Assembly (NCBI RefSeq): GCF_017254865.1
Contig: NZ_JAFKCV010000001.1
Span: 372,001-436,000 of the forward strand
Direction: 5' to 3'
Length of the DNA stretch: 64,000 nucleotides
Source of the DNA: Bowmanella dokdonensis
GTDB lineage: Bacteria > Pseudomonadota > Gammaproteobacteria > Enterobacterales > Alteromonadaceae
Shown here: one piece after another, positions 38,315 to 48,121 of the stretch
Layout: each line of letters begins with the position of its first letter
How positions within the stretch are numbered: position 1 is the stretch's first letter
Notes under the pieces: model-generated
Seen by the model: the letters and a program-made list of their open reading frames with translations, nothing else
What the model was told of the DNA's origin: nothing
Databases searched by the model: none
Program-made: the position numbers and the translations under genes

Positions 38315-39367
38315 ATGCAATATTCCAAACTGGGCCGCAGTGGTCTGAATGTTTCCAGGGTTTGTCTGGGCACCATGACCTGGGGAAGACAGAACAATCA
38401 GCAGGATGCCGATCAGCAACTGGACTATGCCTTGTCGCAGGGCATCAATTTTATCGACACGGCAGAAATGTATGCGGTGCCGCCGGACAAGGACACTTAC
38501 GGCACCACTGAGCGCATTATCGGCAACTGGTTGTCACGTCATTCAGAAAAACGGCAGCAGATAGTGCTGGCCACCAAGATCGCCGGCGGCGGCCTGGCGC
38601 ATATCCGGAACGGGGCGGAGATTTCGGGTGAGACTGTTCTCCAGGCGGTGGATGCCTCCTTAAAACGTCTGCAGACGGACTATATCGATCTCTATCAGTT
38701 GCACTGGCCCCAACGCACCAGCCCCCATTTTGGCAAACAATGGCCGAACAGAATCCGGTTCACAGACGTGGATACTCAGGCCCACTCAAACCAGATGCTG
38801 GAAATCCTCCAGGCCCTGGATGATTGCGTTAAAGCCGGCAAGATTCGGTATTGCGGTTTGTCGGATGACACCACCTGGGGTATGGCTGAGTATCTGCGCC
38901 TGAGTGAAAAACACGGTCTGCCGGAAATGGTCTCTATCCAGAACGAATTCAGCCTGCTGCACACTAAGGACTGGCCTTATCTGATTGAACACTGTGTGCG
39001 TTCCGATATGGCCTACCTGCCCTGGTCGCCGCTGGGGGGAGGCATGCTGTCCGGTAAATATCTGGAAGGCCAGCGTCCGCAAGGCTCGCGCTGGACCTTA
39101 CTCCAGCGAAATGGCCTGTTCCGTGATACACAAGCGGCTCAGGCTGCGGTCAGGGAGTATATGTCGCTGGCCGGTGACTTTGGTCTGACCGCGGCACAAC
39201 TGGCGCTGGCCTGGTGTGATCAGGTGGACGGGGTGACCTCCACTATTATCGGCGCCACCAGTATGGGTCAGCTGGAAGAGGATATCGCGGCTTTTAAGCG
39301 CCCCCTGACGGGCGAACAGCTGGACGCGGTGGGGCAGATCATGCATCGCTACCCCATGCCCTTCTGA
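38315..39367 (+). CDS. tas: Aldo/keto reductase, Tas-like
   Basis: A 350-residue NADP-linked aldo/keto reductase close in pattern to E. coli Tas: MQYSKLGRSGLNVSRVCLGTM, FIDTAEMYAVPP, LKRLQTDYIDLYQLHWPQR and GKIRYCGLSD. The catalytic tetrad residues (Asp and Tyr in DTAEMY, Lys in ATKIAG, His in LHWP) are present. The physiological substrate is unknown. ATG at 38315 has AAGGGA upstream, whereas the in-frame TTG at 38297 does not. Its stop directly abuts the stop of the convergent gene. Confidence 0.9.
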   Translation: MQYSKLGRSGLNVSRVCLGTMTWGRQNNQQDADQQLDYALSQGINFIDTAEMYAVPPDKDTYGTTERIIGNWLSRHSEKRQQIVLATKIAGGGLAHIRNGAEISGETVLQAVDASLKRLQTDYIDLYQLHWPQRTSPHFGKQWPNRIRFTDVDTQAHSNQMLEILQALDDCVKAGKIRYCGLSDDTTWGMAEYLRLSEKHGLPEMVSIQNEFSLLHTKDWPYLIEHCVRSDMAYLPWSPLGGGMLSGKYLEGQRPQGSRWTLLQRNGLFRDTQAAQAAVREYMSLAGDFGLTAAQLALAWCDQVDGVTSTIIGATSMGQLEEDIAAFKRPLTGEQLDAVGQIMHRYPMPF

Positions 39368-40165
39368 TTATTCCGGCTGTCCCACCGTCGTGGGATCTTC
39401 GGCTCCGGGTCCGGGGGGCAGGGGCTGGACCATGGCGGTGGGACGTTTAACAATATCTTCCAGATCGGTCAGACGCAGGCCCAGTTCCTGCAGACTCTGG
39501 CGGCTCTCCCTCAGGCCTGCCCGGATCTCATCCAGTTGGCTGCTGAGTTTGGGTTGCTCGGCCGACAGGGCTTGCAGACTGCTTTGCATCCTGTCCTGGC
39601 CGGCTTGCAGTTTACTGAACTGTTCTTCGATGGCCGTCAGGCGGGTCGCCGCCAGGCTGATATCTGACTCCAGTAACCGGGCCTTCTGACTGGTGTCCTG
39701 CTGGCCCTTGCTCAGTTTATCTACCGTGGTGGCAAGGCTCTGGATTTCCGACTGATTCTTGCGCCAGGCCGAGGCCCACAGCTTGTCCATCTGTTCCCAC
39801 AACTCGTCGGTTTTTTCCGTTACAGCCTTGAGTTTGGCCTGCAGGGCGACGGTTGACTCGCCCATCTCCTCACCCGTTGCGGAGAGCTTGTTTTCCAGCT
39901 CCTGGATACGATCCTGTGCCTCGACCAGTGAACTCTGCTGCAAACGGGTCTGCTGGAACAACCAACCGCTGGCCGCCAGTGCACCCAGAGCCAGCAACAG
40001 GGTAAAGATGACCAGGCCCTTATTGCCGCCTTTGGCACTCGTCTGCTTGGGTGCCGGTTCTTTATCTGTGACGGTCTGCTTAGGCTGTTTGCTGCGTTTA
40101 TGCAGATAGGCTTCACGATCTTCCTGGTCCAACTGGATGGTTGGCATATCGTCTGGTTTGGACAT
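39368..40165 (-). CDS. Single-span membrane protein with long coiled coil, unknown function
   Basis: A 265-residue protein. A charged N-terminus (about 1-50, with MPTIQLDQEDREAYLHKR) is followed by one transmembrane helix (LVIFTLLLALGALAASGWLF, about 52-72), then a periplasmic coiled coil of about 150 residues with Leu/Gln heptads, and a Pro/Gly-rich tail. It resembles HemX-like or envelope-scaffold proteins in layout only. MSKPDD at 40165 is chosen as start because GAGAGG precedes it; an in-frame ATG at 40213 would add 16 residues that read through the leader. It lies downstream of EF-G on the same strand but after a terminator. Confidence 0.75.
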   Translation of the reverse strand: MSKPDDMPTIQLDQEDREAYLHKRSKQPKQTVTDKEPAPKQTSAKGGNKGLVIFTLLLALGALAASGWLFQQTRLQQSSLVEAQDRIQELENKLSATGEEMGESTVALQAKLKAVTEKTDELWEQMDKLWASAWRKNQSEIQSLATTVDKLSKGQQDTSQKARLLESDISLAATRLTAIEEQFSKLQAGQDRMQSSLQALSAEQPKLSSQLDEIRAGLRESRQSLQELGLRLTDLEDIVKRPTAMVQPLPPGPGAEDPTTVGQPE

Positions 40166-40235
40166 GGATCCTCTCTGGCGGTCAGTCTGTCTGTTAACTT
40201 CACATAATACCAAGTTTCACACAACTCGCCCCCAA

Positions 40236-40270
40236 TAAAAAACCCCGCGCCTTTCGGCAACGGGGTTTTA
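40236..40270 (-). terminator. Rho-independent terminator after EF-G
   Basis: On the minus strand AAACCCCG (40268-40261) pairs perfectly with CGGGGTTT (40247-40240), followed by TTTATT. It starts about 28 bases after the EF-G stop. The plus-strand side also ends in T residues, but no plus-strand gene needs it. Confidence 0.85.
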
Positions 40271-40295
40271 TTCAGGCACAAAGCTTCAGCAAGAA

Positions 40296-42389
40296 TTATT
40301 TCTTGGCAGCGGCCTTTCTTGCCTTGGCTTCTTCAATGACTTTCTCTGACACGTTCTGCGGACATGGCAGATAGTGTGAGAACTCCATGGAGAACTGGCC
40401 ACGGCCGGATGTCATAGTACGCAGGGTTCCGATATAACCGAACATCTCGGCCAGGGGAACATCGGCTTTAACCCGTACACCAGTCACACCGGCTTCCTGA
40501 TCTTTGATCATGCCGCGGCGACGGTTCAGGTCACCGATGACGTCACCAACGTGATCATCTGGGGTGAATACGTCCACTTTCATGATTGGCTCAAGCAGTT
40601 GCGGGGCAGCCTTAGGAATGGACTGACGGAAAGCGCCTTTTGCGGCGATTTCAAACGCAATGGCCGAGGAGTCAACGGCGTGGAATGAACCGTCAAACAG
40701 TTCCACTTCCAGATCCAGTACCGGATAACCGGCCAGGGTGCCTTCGTCCAGCATGCTCTTGAAGCCCTTGTCGATAGCGGGCCAGAATTCCTTGGGTACG
40801 TTACCGCCCACAACGGTGGAGGTAAACTTGTAACCCGTGCCTGGCTCGCCTGGGCGGATGCGGTAGTCAATCTTACCAAACTGACCGGAACCACCAGACT
40901 GCTTCTTGTGCGTGTAAGAATCTTCAACGGCCTTGGTGATGGTTTCACGGTAGGCCACCTGGGGCTTACCGACAATGAGTTCCACACCGAAGGTACGCTT
41001 GAGGATATCGACCTTGATATCCAGGTGCAGTTCGCCCATGCCTTTGAGGATGGTTTCACCGGAGTCTTCGTCTGTTTCAACGATAAAGGTCGGATCTTCT
41101 GCGATCATCTTGGACAAGGCGTTACCCAGCTTCTCAGAGGCACCTTTATCTTTAGGCGCAACGGCGATGGAGATCACCGGCTGAGGGAAGATCATGGGTT
41201 CCAGCGTACAAGGATGGTTCGGATCACACAGGGTGTGACCGGTCTTGACATTTTTCATACCGACGAAGGCCAGGATATCGCCCGCCTGACAGCCGGTCAG
41301 TTCGTTACGATCATTGGCGTGCATTTCCACCATACGACCGATACGTTCAGTCTTGCCTGTGGCCGAGTTAAGGATGGTATCACCCTTGTTCAGCTTGCCG
41401 GAGTAGACACGGACGAAGGTCAGGGCGCCGAAACGGTCGTCCATGATCTTAAACGCCAGGGCGCGGAAAGGCTCATCGGTAGAGACCTTGGCCGTTTCGC
41501 CGGTAGGCTCGCCCGTTTCCGGATCTGTCATGTCCTGAGGCAGCACTTCGGTTGGATTCGGCAGGTAATCAATTACCGCGTCCAGGATCAGTTGCATACC
41601 CTTGTTCTTGAAAGCAGAACCACAGTAAGTGGGGAAGAAGGCCAGATCACGGGTACCCTTACGGATACAACGCTTCAGATCTTCGATGGAAGGCTCTTCG
41701 CCGTCCATGTAAGCCATCATCAGGTCGTCATCCTGCTCTACAGCGGTTTCAACCAGCTTCTCATAGTATGAGTTGACCTTGTCCACCATCTCGGCAGGCA
41801 CGTCTTTCACTTCATAGTTTTCCGGCAGGCCGGAGTCGTCCCATACATAGGCTTTCTTGGTCAGTACGTCGACCACACCGACGAATTGGTCCTCGATACC
41901 GATAGGCAGGGTCATCACCAGCGGGGTGGCGCCCAGTACGCGCTTGACCTGCTCGACGACGCGATAGAAATCGGCACCCATACGGTCCAGCTTGTTCACG
42001 AAGATCAGACGGGATACTTCGGAATCGTTGGCATAGCGCCAGTTGGTTTCTGACTGGGGCTCTACACCGCCCGAACCGCAGAATACACCGATACCGCCGT
42101 CCAGCACTTTCAGTGAACGATATACTTCAACGGTGAAGTCAACGTGTCCGGGGGTGTCGATGATGTTGAAACGGTGATCTTTCCAGAAGCAAGTGGTTGC
42201 TGCTGACTGGATAGTAATACCGCGCTCGGCTTCCTGTTCCATGAAGTCCATGGTGGACTCACCGTCATGCACTTCACCCAGTTTATGGATCTTGCCGGTG
42301 AGTTTCAGAATACGTTCAGTAGTGGTAGTTTTACCCGCGTCAACGTGGGCGAAAATACCGATATTTCGATAATGGGATAAATCTGCCAT
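40296..42389 (-). CDS. fusA: Elongation factor G, second-type paralogue
   Basis: A 697-residue translational GTPase. G1 is [14 protein letters not shown]3 is DTPGHVD, and the NKLDRMG G4 element is present, as are domains IV and V to the end. The wording of the N-terminal half ([28 protein letters not shown]) is that of the second EF-G found in Vibrio and Shewanella, not the copy in the str operon. No rpsL, rpsG or tuf is next to it. The start at 42389 has AAGGAA upstream; an in-frame ATG at 42428 lies in the leader. It probably helps in translocation or ribosome recycling; which role is not visible. Confidence 0.9.
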   Translation of the reverse strand: MADLSHYRNIGIFAHVDAGKTTTTERILKLTGKIHKLGEVHDGESTMDFMEQEAERGITIQSAATTCFWKDHRFNIIDTPGHVDFTVEVYRSLKVLDGGIGVFCGSGGVEPQSETNWRYANDSEVSRLIFVNKLDRMGADFYRVVEQVKRVLGATPLVMTLPIGIEDQFVGVVDVLTKKAYVWDDSGLPENYEVKDVPAEMVDKVNSYYEKLVETAVEQDDDLMMAYMDGEEPSIEDLKRCIRKGTRDLAFFPTYCGSAFKNKGMQLILDAVIDYLPNPTEVLPQDMTDPETGEPTGETAKVSTDEPFRALAFKIMDDRFGALTFVRVYSGKLNKGDTILNSATGKTERIGRMVEMHANDRNELTGCQAGDILAFVGMKNVKTGHTLCDPNHPCTLEPMIFPQPVISIAVAPKDKGASEKLGNALSKMIAEDPTFIVETDEDSGETILKGMGELHLDIKVDILKRTFGVELIVGKPQVAYRETITKAVEDSYTHKKQSGGSGQFGKIDYRIRPGEPGTGYKFTSTVVGGNVPKEFWPAIDKGFKSMLDEGTLAGYPVLDLEVELFDGSFHAVDSSAIAFEIAAKGAFRQSIPKAAPQLLEPIMKVDVFTPDDHVGDVIGDLNRRRGMIKDQEAGVTGVRVKADVPLAEMFGYIGTLRTMTSGRGQFSMEFSHYLPCPQNVSEKVIEEAKARKAAAKK

Positions 42390-42662
42390 GGTTTCCTTCA
42401 CAAGTTTGGGAAAAAAAATCGCGCGCAAGTATACAGGAATTCACCATTAAATACCGCCCCAAACAAAAATATTGTGCAAATTTTGTCTTATTGGGTGGTC
42501 TGGGCTGTATTGGCGCTGGATACAGTGACTGGCTGGAAGGCTATTCGGCCCCACCGAGGGTATCGATGCTGCAGCCTCCCTGTCTTTGTGTGCAGAGAGT
42601 ATAGTAAGTGAACGGGAAACGCATGTGAATCTTTGTCGATCCCCGTTAAAACAACAAATGCT

Positions 42663-42680
42663 CTTCCAAATATATGGAAG
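42663..42680 (-). terminator. Weak hairpin after the diguanylate cyclase gene
   Basis: CTTCCA and TGGAAG pair around a 6-base A/T loop just after the minus-strand stop at 42684. Bases beyond it on that strand read AGCATTTGTTGTTTT, a loose T-rich tract. The stem is only six pairs, so efficiency is doubtful. Confidence 0.35.
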
Positions 42681-42683
42681 GAC

Positions 42684-43700
42684 TCAGGCTTTGATTGGCA
42701 TCACCCGGTTTCTGCCCAGCGTCTTGGCCTGGTAAAGCTGTTTGTCGGCCTGTTCCAGCAGATCGCTCTGACGCATGCCATTTTTGAATTCAGCCACGCC
42801 AAACGAAGCGGTAATGCCCTTGAGAATCTTGCCGGTACGCCGGTCAGACACCGTCATCTTTTCAATGGTTCGACGCATCACATCGGCCTTATGGATGGCT
42901 TGACCAAGCTGACTTCCCTGCATCAACACGGCAAATTCCTCACCGCCGAAACGAAAGGCCATTGCGTTGTCACGACAGCTGTCCTGCAGCTTTTTGGCCA
43001 CAGACTTGAGCACCCGGTCGCCCATCTGATGGCCGTACTCATCATTGATGGATTTGAAATGATCGATATCTACCATGATCAGACAAGTTCCTTTGTCGGC
43101 TTGCATCACCCTGAATTCATCTTCCAGATAGCGGCGATTATGCAGACCCGTCAGGGCATCGTATAAGGCGTCCTGCTGGCTGGCTTTTAGCTGGGCGCGT
43201 AATTCGGCTATTTCCTTCTCGGCCGTGACCAAGGCGGCACTGAAGTCCAGGGTGCTGGTGCGGATATGCTGGGTTTCGCGCACCAATGAGCGAACCAGCT
43301 CCATCACTTCCTCCACAGACCAGCCTTCTCTTTCTACCTTGTCCAGGTCAGACAGGCGGCTGTCGATGGCCTGTTTGAAACTTTGTGTATCGTCCCGGGT
43401 GTCCTTAAGAGACTGGGATAGGTCTACCAGCATGGCTTCCAGTGACTGCCTGAGTTGCCAGGCATCCACTTCCTGATCGTCGGCCAGATGCAGGCGATAA
43501 AGCTCCTTGGCTCTGGCGGGGGAAATGGGTTGGTCGTCCGCCACCAGTCGATCCAGTTGCTGGTTCAATTGCTCAGACTGGTTACTGGCATAGGTATACC
43601 AGAGCGCATAGTTGGTGGGGATAGCCGAAATATGATGCTTGATCAGCAGGGGAATGGTCTGCTTAAGAACTTGAAATGATCTTTCCAATTCATCTGACAT
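42684..43700 (-). CDS. GGDEF diguanylate cyclase
   Basis: A 338-residue soluble protein. The first 170 residues are helical with a coiled-coil stretch ending in EIAELRAQL, and the GGDEF domain follows with DALTGLHNRRYLE, DIDHFKSIND and the active-site RFGGEEF. The signature is catalytically competent. There is no RxxD inhibitory site in the usual place five residues before GGEEF (that position reads RDNA). It should make c-di-GMP in the cytoplasm in response to an unknown cue. AGGT lies before the start at 43700, nine codons inside a longer open frame. Confidence 0.88.
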   Translation of the reverse strand: MSDELERSFQVLKQTIPLLIKHHISAIPTNYALWYTYASNQSEQLNQQLDRLVADDQPISPARAKELYRLHLADDQEVDAWQLRQSLEAMLVDLSQSLKDTRDDTQSFKQAIDSRLSDLDKVEREGWSVEEVMELVRSLVRETQHIRTSTLDFSAALVTAEKEIAELRAQLKASQQDALYDALTGLHNRRYLEDEFRVMQADKGTCLIMVDIDHFKSINDEYGHQMGDRVLKSVAKKLQDSCRDNAMAFRFGGEEFAVLMQGSQLGQAIHKADVMRRTIEKMTVSDRRTGKILKGITASFGVAEFKNGMRQSDLLEQADKQLYQAKTLGRNRVMPIKA

Positions 43701-43878
43701 CTTGTGACCTGCATGGGACTCGATCAACCGTTGGGCAATTATGGCCTCTATGTGTCGCCTTGTCTTTAGCCGTTAGGGGTTGATTCCGAACTTTATCCCG
43801 ACTCCGTCACCTTTCGGTCACCTCTTTCATTCTCCGTTTACATAGCTTGCCTGCTCTTACCAATAAGAGGAAGTGTCA

Positions 43879-46089
43879 GTGAAAAGCGGTTTATCTCTCG
43901 TTACGTACTTTTTTTTGCTTCCTTCAGCCTGTGCCATACAAATCGATGGCAAGCTGGATGAAACAGCCTGGCAGCATGCCACAGTGTATAAGGACTTTGT
44001 CCAGACCATGCCCAATACCGGCAAGCCGCCGGCGGTGCGGACCCGGGCAATGTTACTGACCGACGAAGAGGGGATCTACGTCGGTATCATCAATCAGCAA
44101 GAGGAACGTTCGCGGCGTTACAGCAGTCATGATCAGTACACCAGCGCTGACTTCAATATTGTCTACCTGGATTTCGACGGCAGCGGTAACACCGCCTACG
44201 AGTTTGTTGCCACCCTGGGTGGCGGCACCATGGACGGTACCTACACCAGGGGCAATGAGTCGAACCGGGACTGGGATGGCTTATGGACTGTCGCCGTCAG
44301 TGAAGACGAGAAAGCCTGGTACAGTGAGTATTTTATTCCCTGGTCGGTGGCGACCTTTCGGTCCTCTGGCGTTGCCGAAACAAACAATATGGCGGTGTCG
44401 TTCATGCGTTATAACATCGCTGCCCAGGAGATTTACTTCTTCCCCGATACCAGTCGAGTATTGAACACTTTTACCTATGATTTTCAGCCCTTCGATGCGC
44501 AGGTCAGCCAACCTGGCAACTGGTCGGCCACCCCTTACTTCTCCGGAAAGTGGCAGGTGGAGGATGGGGTGACGGACCATCAGCTTGGTCTTGACCTGGT
44601 TTATAAACCTAATTCAGCCCATCAGTTCCTGGCGACCTTAAACCCTGATTTTGGCCAGGTGGAGTCAGATGAGCTGGTGGTGAACTACACCAGCATTGAA
44701 ACCCTGCGCAGTGACAAACGGCCATTTTTTGCCGAGAACCAAAGCTTGTTTGATGTCCGTGGGCCGGACAATCTGAAGCTGTTTCATACTCGTCGCATTG
44801 GCGGAACTTCATCAGATGGAGTGGGGGTACAGGAAATCTCCGTGGCCGCCAAAAGCATTCACTCTCTGTCATTTGCGGATGTGGGTTTGTTTTATGCGCG
44901 TGAAAAACACATGCCGCAATCTGCCGGGGCAACATTTCTGGCCGGACGCTGGTTGCACAGCGCTCAGGACTGGTCTCTGGGGCAGCTCACCACCTTTGTG
45001 GACAGCCCACAAACCTCACGCAAAGCGGCAATGAGCAACCTGGATTTCAACTACCGTATATCGGAACAGACAAGCCTTTTTGGTAACATTCTGGCCTCCC
45101 GGGTCGAAGAACAAAGTGAAGACACCACAGGCACTGCCGCCACCCTGAGTGCGGCCTTCAGGCCTGCCAGGAATTGGAATAACCTGTTCGAATTCAGCTA
45201 TTTTTCCGACAAGCTGGAGTTAAAGGATCTGGGGTATTTACCGCGAAACAATCTTCTGCGGGCCAGATATACCGGGGAACATAGCCTGGTGGACTTTCCT
45301 TCTGACTCGACTTTTCGCCGCATCTATCTGCAAGGTATCGCGGAGCACTCACAGAATACCGACGGGGATAAGCTTCCTTCTGTACACAGCGCGGTGGTAA
45401 GAATGGATTTAAAGAGTCGCTATGCCTGGGTAGGTATTGCCGAACGCCGCAGCTCGGGTATCGACGACTTGATTGCCCGGGGATATGGCAAGGTAGGGAT
45501 ACCTGCCCAGCATTGGTTTAAAGTGCAAGTGCTGTCACCGACCTCCGGCGCATTTTCCTACGATCTTGCCGGCATCTTTTATCAGGAGGGGCTGGATGAC
45601 TGGGCGCGAAGAGCAGATATCAATACTAAGTGGTTTGTCACCGACAATGTCAGGGTGGAGCTAAATTTCCAGCACATTCACAGCGATGACTGGCTGATAG
45701 GGCGGGGGGCAGGAGCCGTCAACCGTTACAGTCGGACGCTGCAGAAGTGGGGGCTGAACCTGAATAGCCGTTTGTCCACAAACTCGGATATCAGTTGGAA
45801 GATGGAATGGTACGGACTAAAGGCGGCGGCCCGGGAAGGCTATCAGGTGTCAGACGTTGAGCTGATTCCACAGGCTGCTCGCCCAGAGGACATCGTTCGC
45901 TCGGCCTTGTCCATGCAGATCAGATATCGATACCGACTGGCACCCTTGTCGGACCTGTATGTGGTCTATGCCAGAAGCGGTGCTGAAGAGGGGGAGGACT
46001 TAAATGTCGGCCGTACCGAACTGATTGAACGGACCTGGCGGGAGCCCCAGGAGAACTATCTGTTGCTCAAGTTGAATTACAGGTTCTAA
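43879..46089 (+). CDS. DUF5916 outer-membrane protein with CBM9-like N-domain
   Basis: A 736-residue exported protein. A short signal peptide ends around SACA, and a CBM9-like domain begins at IQIDGKLDETAWQHA with YEFVATLGG and WSVEYFIPW-type blocks (here WYSEYFIPW). The DUF5916 part contains LNPDFGQVESD and KRPFFAENQSLF. The C-terminal two-thirds alternates like a beta barrel and ends in LNYRF, the aromatic end typical of outer-membrane proteins. Ligand and role are unknown. GTG at 43879 is preferred, because AGAGG is 8 bases upstream, over the GTG at 43873, which is too close. Confidence 0.82.
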   Translation: MKSGLSLVTYFFLLPSACAIQIDGKLDETAWQHATVYKDFVQTMPNTGKPPAVRTRAMLLTDEEGIYVGIINQQEERSRRYSSHDQYTSADFNIVYLDFDGSGNTAYEFVATLGGGTMDGTYTRGNESNRDWDGLWTVAVSEDEKAWYSEYFIPWSVATFRSSGVAETNNMAVSFMRYNIAAQEIYFFPDTSRVLNTFTYDFQPFDAQVSQPGNWSATPYFSGKWQVEDGVTDHQLGLDLVYKPNSAHQFLATLNPDFGQVESDELVVNYTSIETLRSDKRPFFAENQSLFDVRGPDNLKLFHTRRIGGTSSDGVGVQEISVAAKSIHSLSFADVGLFYAREKHMPQSAGATFLAGRWLHSAQDWSLGQLTTFVDSPQTSRKAAMSNLDFNYRISEQTSLFGNILASRVEEQSEDTTGTAATLSAAFRPARNWNNLFEFSYFSDKLELKDLGYLPRNNLLRARYTGEHSLVDFPSDSTFRRIYLQGIAEHSQNTDGDKLPSVHSAVVRMDLKSRYAWVGIAERRSSGIDDLIARGYGKVGIPAQHWFKVQVLSPTSGAFSYDLAGIFYQEGLDDWARRADINTKWFVTDNVRVELNFQHIHSDDWLIGRGAGAVNRYSRTLQKWGLNLNSRLSTNSDISWKMEWYGLKAAAREGYQVSDVELIPQAARPEDIVRSALSMQIRYRYRLAPLSDLYVVYARSGAEEGEDLNVGRTELIERTWREPQENYLLLKLNYRF

Positions 46090-46121
46090 TTCTTGTGGTA
46101 AACGCGCCCTCTGTCCCGCGT

Positions 46122-48107
46122 TTAATGCGCGGGGTACAGCCCCACGATGTTGGCTTCATTTGTGGTAACAGTGGTCAACACCAGTTGGTCTTTTCCCGTC
46201 ACTTTGAATTGCGCGTAAACTCTGTCTGCGGCCTGCTGATAAAGCTGTTGGGCAAGTCCATCCTCTATCCGGTAGAAAACCAACTGTCGGTTATTTTTAT
46301 CCAGCTCTGCGGTGTAAAGCTGTTGCCCATGGACCTGCCAGGTCCTCAGCTTCCCGGCATCAGACTGATAGACGAGCCGGTCGGCAAGCTCTGGTGAGTC
46401 ACCTGTATAAATCCTGTCCTGGCCGGTCGGCCGGACAAACCACTGGTTGGTTTCGCGTATAAAGGCGGCTTGCGCAATGCCTGCGGCCAGCATGCTGGGT
46501 CTGCCGCCAAGCAGAGAGCGTTGCAGCAGTTCAGCGCTGTCCTTATCTGCAGCGATATAGAATATCTGATCCGTATCCAGCCACCCCAGGGAACTGAGTT
46601 GTCTGTCACTGCTGAACAGGTGCAATGTCTGCCCCTTTATTACGTCAATGACAAACAATGACTGGCTGGCATTGACAAGTACGAATGCGTCATCCGGTGA
46701 CCAGACCAGGTCGTAAATGAACTGTCCCGGTTCAAACTGACTCAGTTGGCGCGGGTTGCCATTGCCATCGCTCAGCCAGATTTGCGCCGTCCCTGAACGT
46801 TTCGAGGCAAAGGCCAATTGGTTTGACTGGTGTGAGAGCATACCCAGATAATCCGGTGTCGATGAGTTAACCGCCATAGGGGAGATGGCCTTATCCCAAA
46901 GTGCCAGGTTGCGGTTTACATAGTGACTGGTTACGGCCAACGCCTGGCTGTTACCTATAGGGACCACTTGCTCCAGGTAGCCGAACTCTGCCGAGCTGAC
47001 CACAGTCTGTCTGCCTTCCAGGAACTGTCGGATAACATGCTGAGACGGGTGCTCACTGACATGTAAGAGTGAATCCCCTTGCACATGCCAGCGAAACGCA
47101 GAAAGAGGGTAGGTAAGGGATATCTCCTTTATCAGTTGTCCACTGCCCAGGCTCTTAATTTTGATCTGAGAATGTCCCCTGCTATCGACATACAACAAGG
47201 CGATGCGATCGCCCTGTGCGCTGATATCAAACCAGTTCAGGGAGTTCTCTATGCCAACCTGGGGCATGGGATCGGGAATAAGCGTCGCCAGGGACTGCCG
47301 AAACAACTGATTGTCGTGAACAAAGTAAAATCCCTCTCCCTTCGTTTGCCAGAGAACGGGCAGCATTGGTGCCGTGCACTGGGGCCAGGTTCTTTGGGCC
47401 ATTTGTGGCGAACCGGGACGTTCCAGTAGCAGAATTTCGCAACTCTGGGGCGCGGCAATCAACAGACTGTCCGCCTTGGGTGACCATTGCGGAAAGGACG
47501 CATCCGCGGCAAGTTCCCTTACCGCAATGGGACCACTGTCCCGGTTCACCATCAACTGGTTGGTTTGTGCAGTCCTATGAACAAAGGCAAACTCATGACC
47601 ATTCATCGAAAAAGACGGATTAATTTCCAGGCCTTGCAGGCTCGTAAGCAGCTTTGACTGGTAAAGAAGTGGAGGGGAAGGTTTTACGAAGAACCAGGCC
47701 AGTAACAATAAACCAGCGGCGCAAATCAAAATGACTGATAGACGAACCGCTGGCGGTGAACCCGGCCTGCTGGCGTCAGTTTGGCGAACAGGTGTTACCT
47801 GTGCAATCAGTCTGTACCCGCGCTTAGGAATGGTTTTGATAAAGGTGGGGGAACGGGAATCATCCCCCAAGACCTGGCGTAATCTGGTGATCGCCTTACT
47901 GATGGTGTTGTCTTCGACAACCATGCCGGACCAGAGCGCCTCGGCGAGTTGATCCCGGGTGATAATCTGATCCGGGTGGGCGACCAGATAGCTCAACAGG
48001 GCCATCAATTGTGCTTCCAGCTGTATCTTCTGTCCGTCCGGCGCCAGAGCGAGTTCAGACTGCAACGGAAACACGTACCAGTCATTAAGTCTATATGCCT
48101 GACTCAC
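46122..48107 (-). CDS. CadC/ToxR-like transmembrane regulator with TolB-like sensor region
   Basis: A 661-residue protein. An OmpR-type winged helix at about residues 5-105 (LMALLSYLVAHPDQIITRDQLAEALW and FIKTIPKRGYRLIA) is followed by one transmembrane helix at about 122-142. The periplasmic part of 500 residues has repeated beta blades of the TolB/PD40 kind (LVWSPDDAFVLVN, FPQWSPKADSLLI). This layout is that of one-component membrane regulators that sense the periplasm. It starts at a GTG 14 bases after the stop of the ATPase gene on the same strand, so the two are probably cotranscribed. Target genes are unknown; the convergent DUF5916 gene is adjacent. Confidence 0.85.
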   Translation of the reverse strand: MSQAYRLNDWYVFPLQSELALAPDGQKIQLEAQLMALLSYLVAHPDQIITRDQLAEALWSGMVVEDNTISKAITRLRQVLGDDSRSPTFIKTIPKRGYRLIAQVTPVRQTDASRPGSPPAVRLSVILICAAGLLLLAWFFVKPSPPLLYQSKLLTSLQGLEINPSFSMNGHEFAFVHRTAQTNQLMVNRDSGPIAVRELAADASFPQWSPKADSLLIAAPQSCEILLLERPGSPQMAQRTWPQCTAPMLPVLWQTKGEGFYFVHDNQLFRQSLATLIPDPMPQVGIENSLNWFDISAQGDRIALLYVDSRGHSQIKIKSLGSGQLIKEISLTYPLSAFRWHVQGDSLLHVSEHPSQHVIRQFLEGRQTVVSSAEFGYLEQVVPIGNSQALAVTSHYVNRNLALWDKAISPMAVNSSTPDYLGMLSHQSNQLAFASKRSGTAQIWLSDGNGNPRQLSQFEPGQFIYDLVWSPDDAFVLVNASQSLFVIDVIKGQTLHLFSSDRQLSSLGWLDTDQIFYIAADKDSAELLQRSLLGGRPSMLAAGIAQAAFIRETNQWFVRPTGQDRIYTGDSPELADRLVYQSDAGKLRTWQVHGQQLYTAELDKNNRQLVFYRIEDGLAQQLYQQAADRVYAQFKVTGKDQLVLTTVTTNEANIVGLYPAH

Positions 48108-48121
48108 GCCGCTGGCCCTGA

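Noticed and set aside
40296-42389. EF-G paralogue as a self-resistance gene for a thiopeptide-like product
   Set aside because: It lies more than 24 kb from the biosynthetic operon with the nuo operon between, and its sequence is that of the ordinary second EF-G of related genera.
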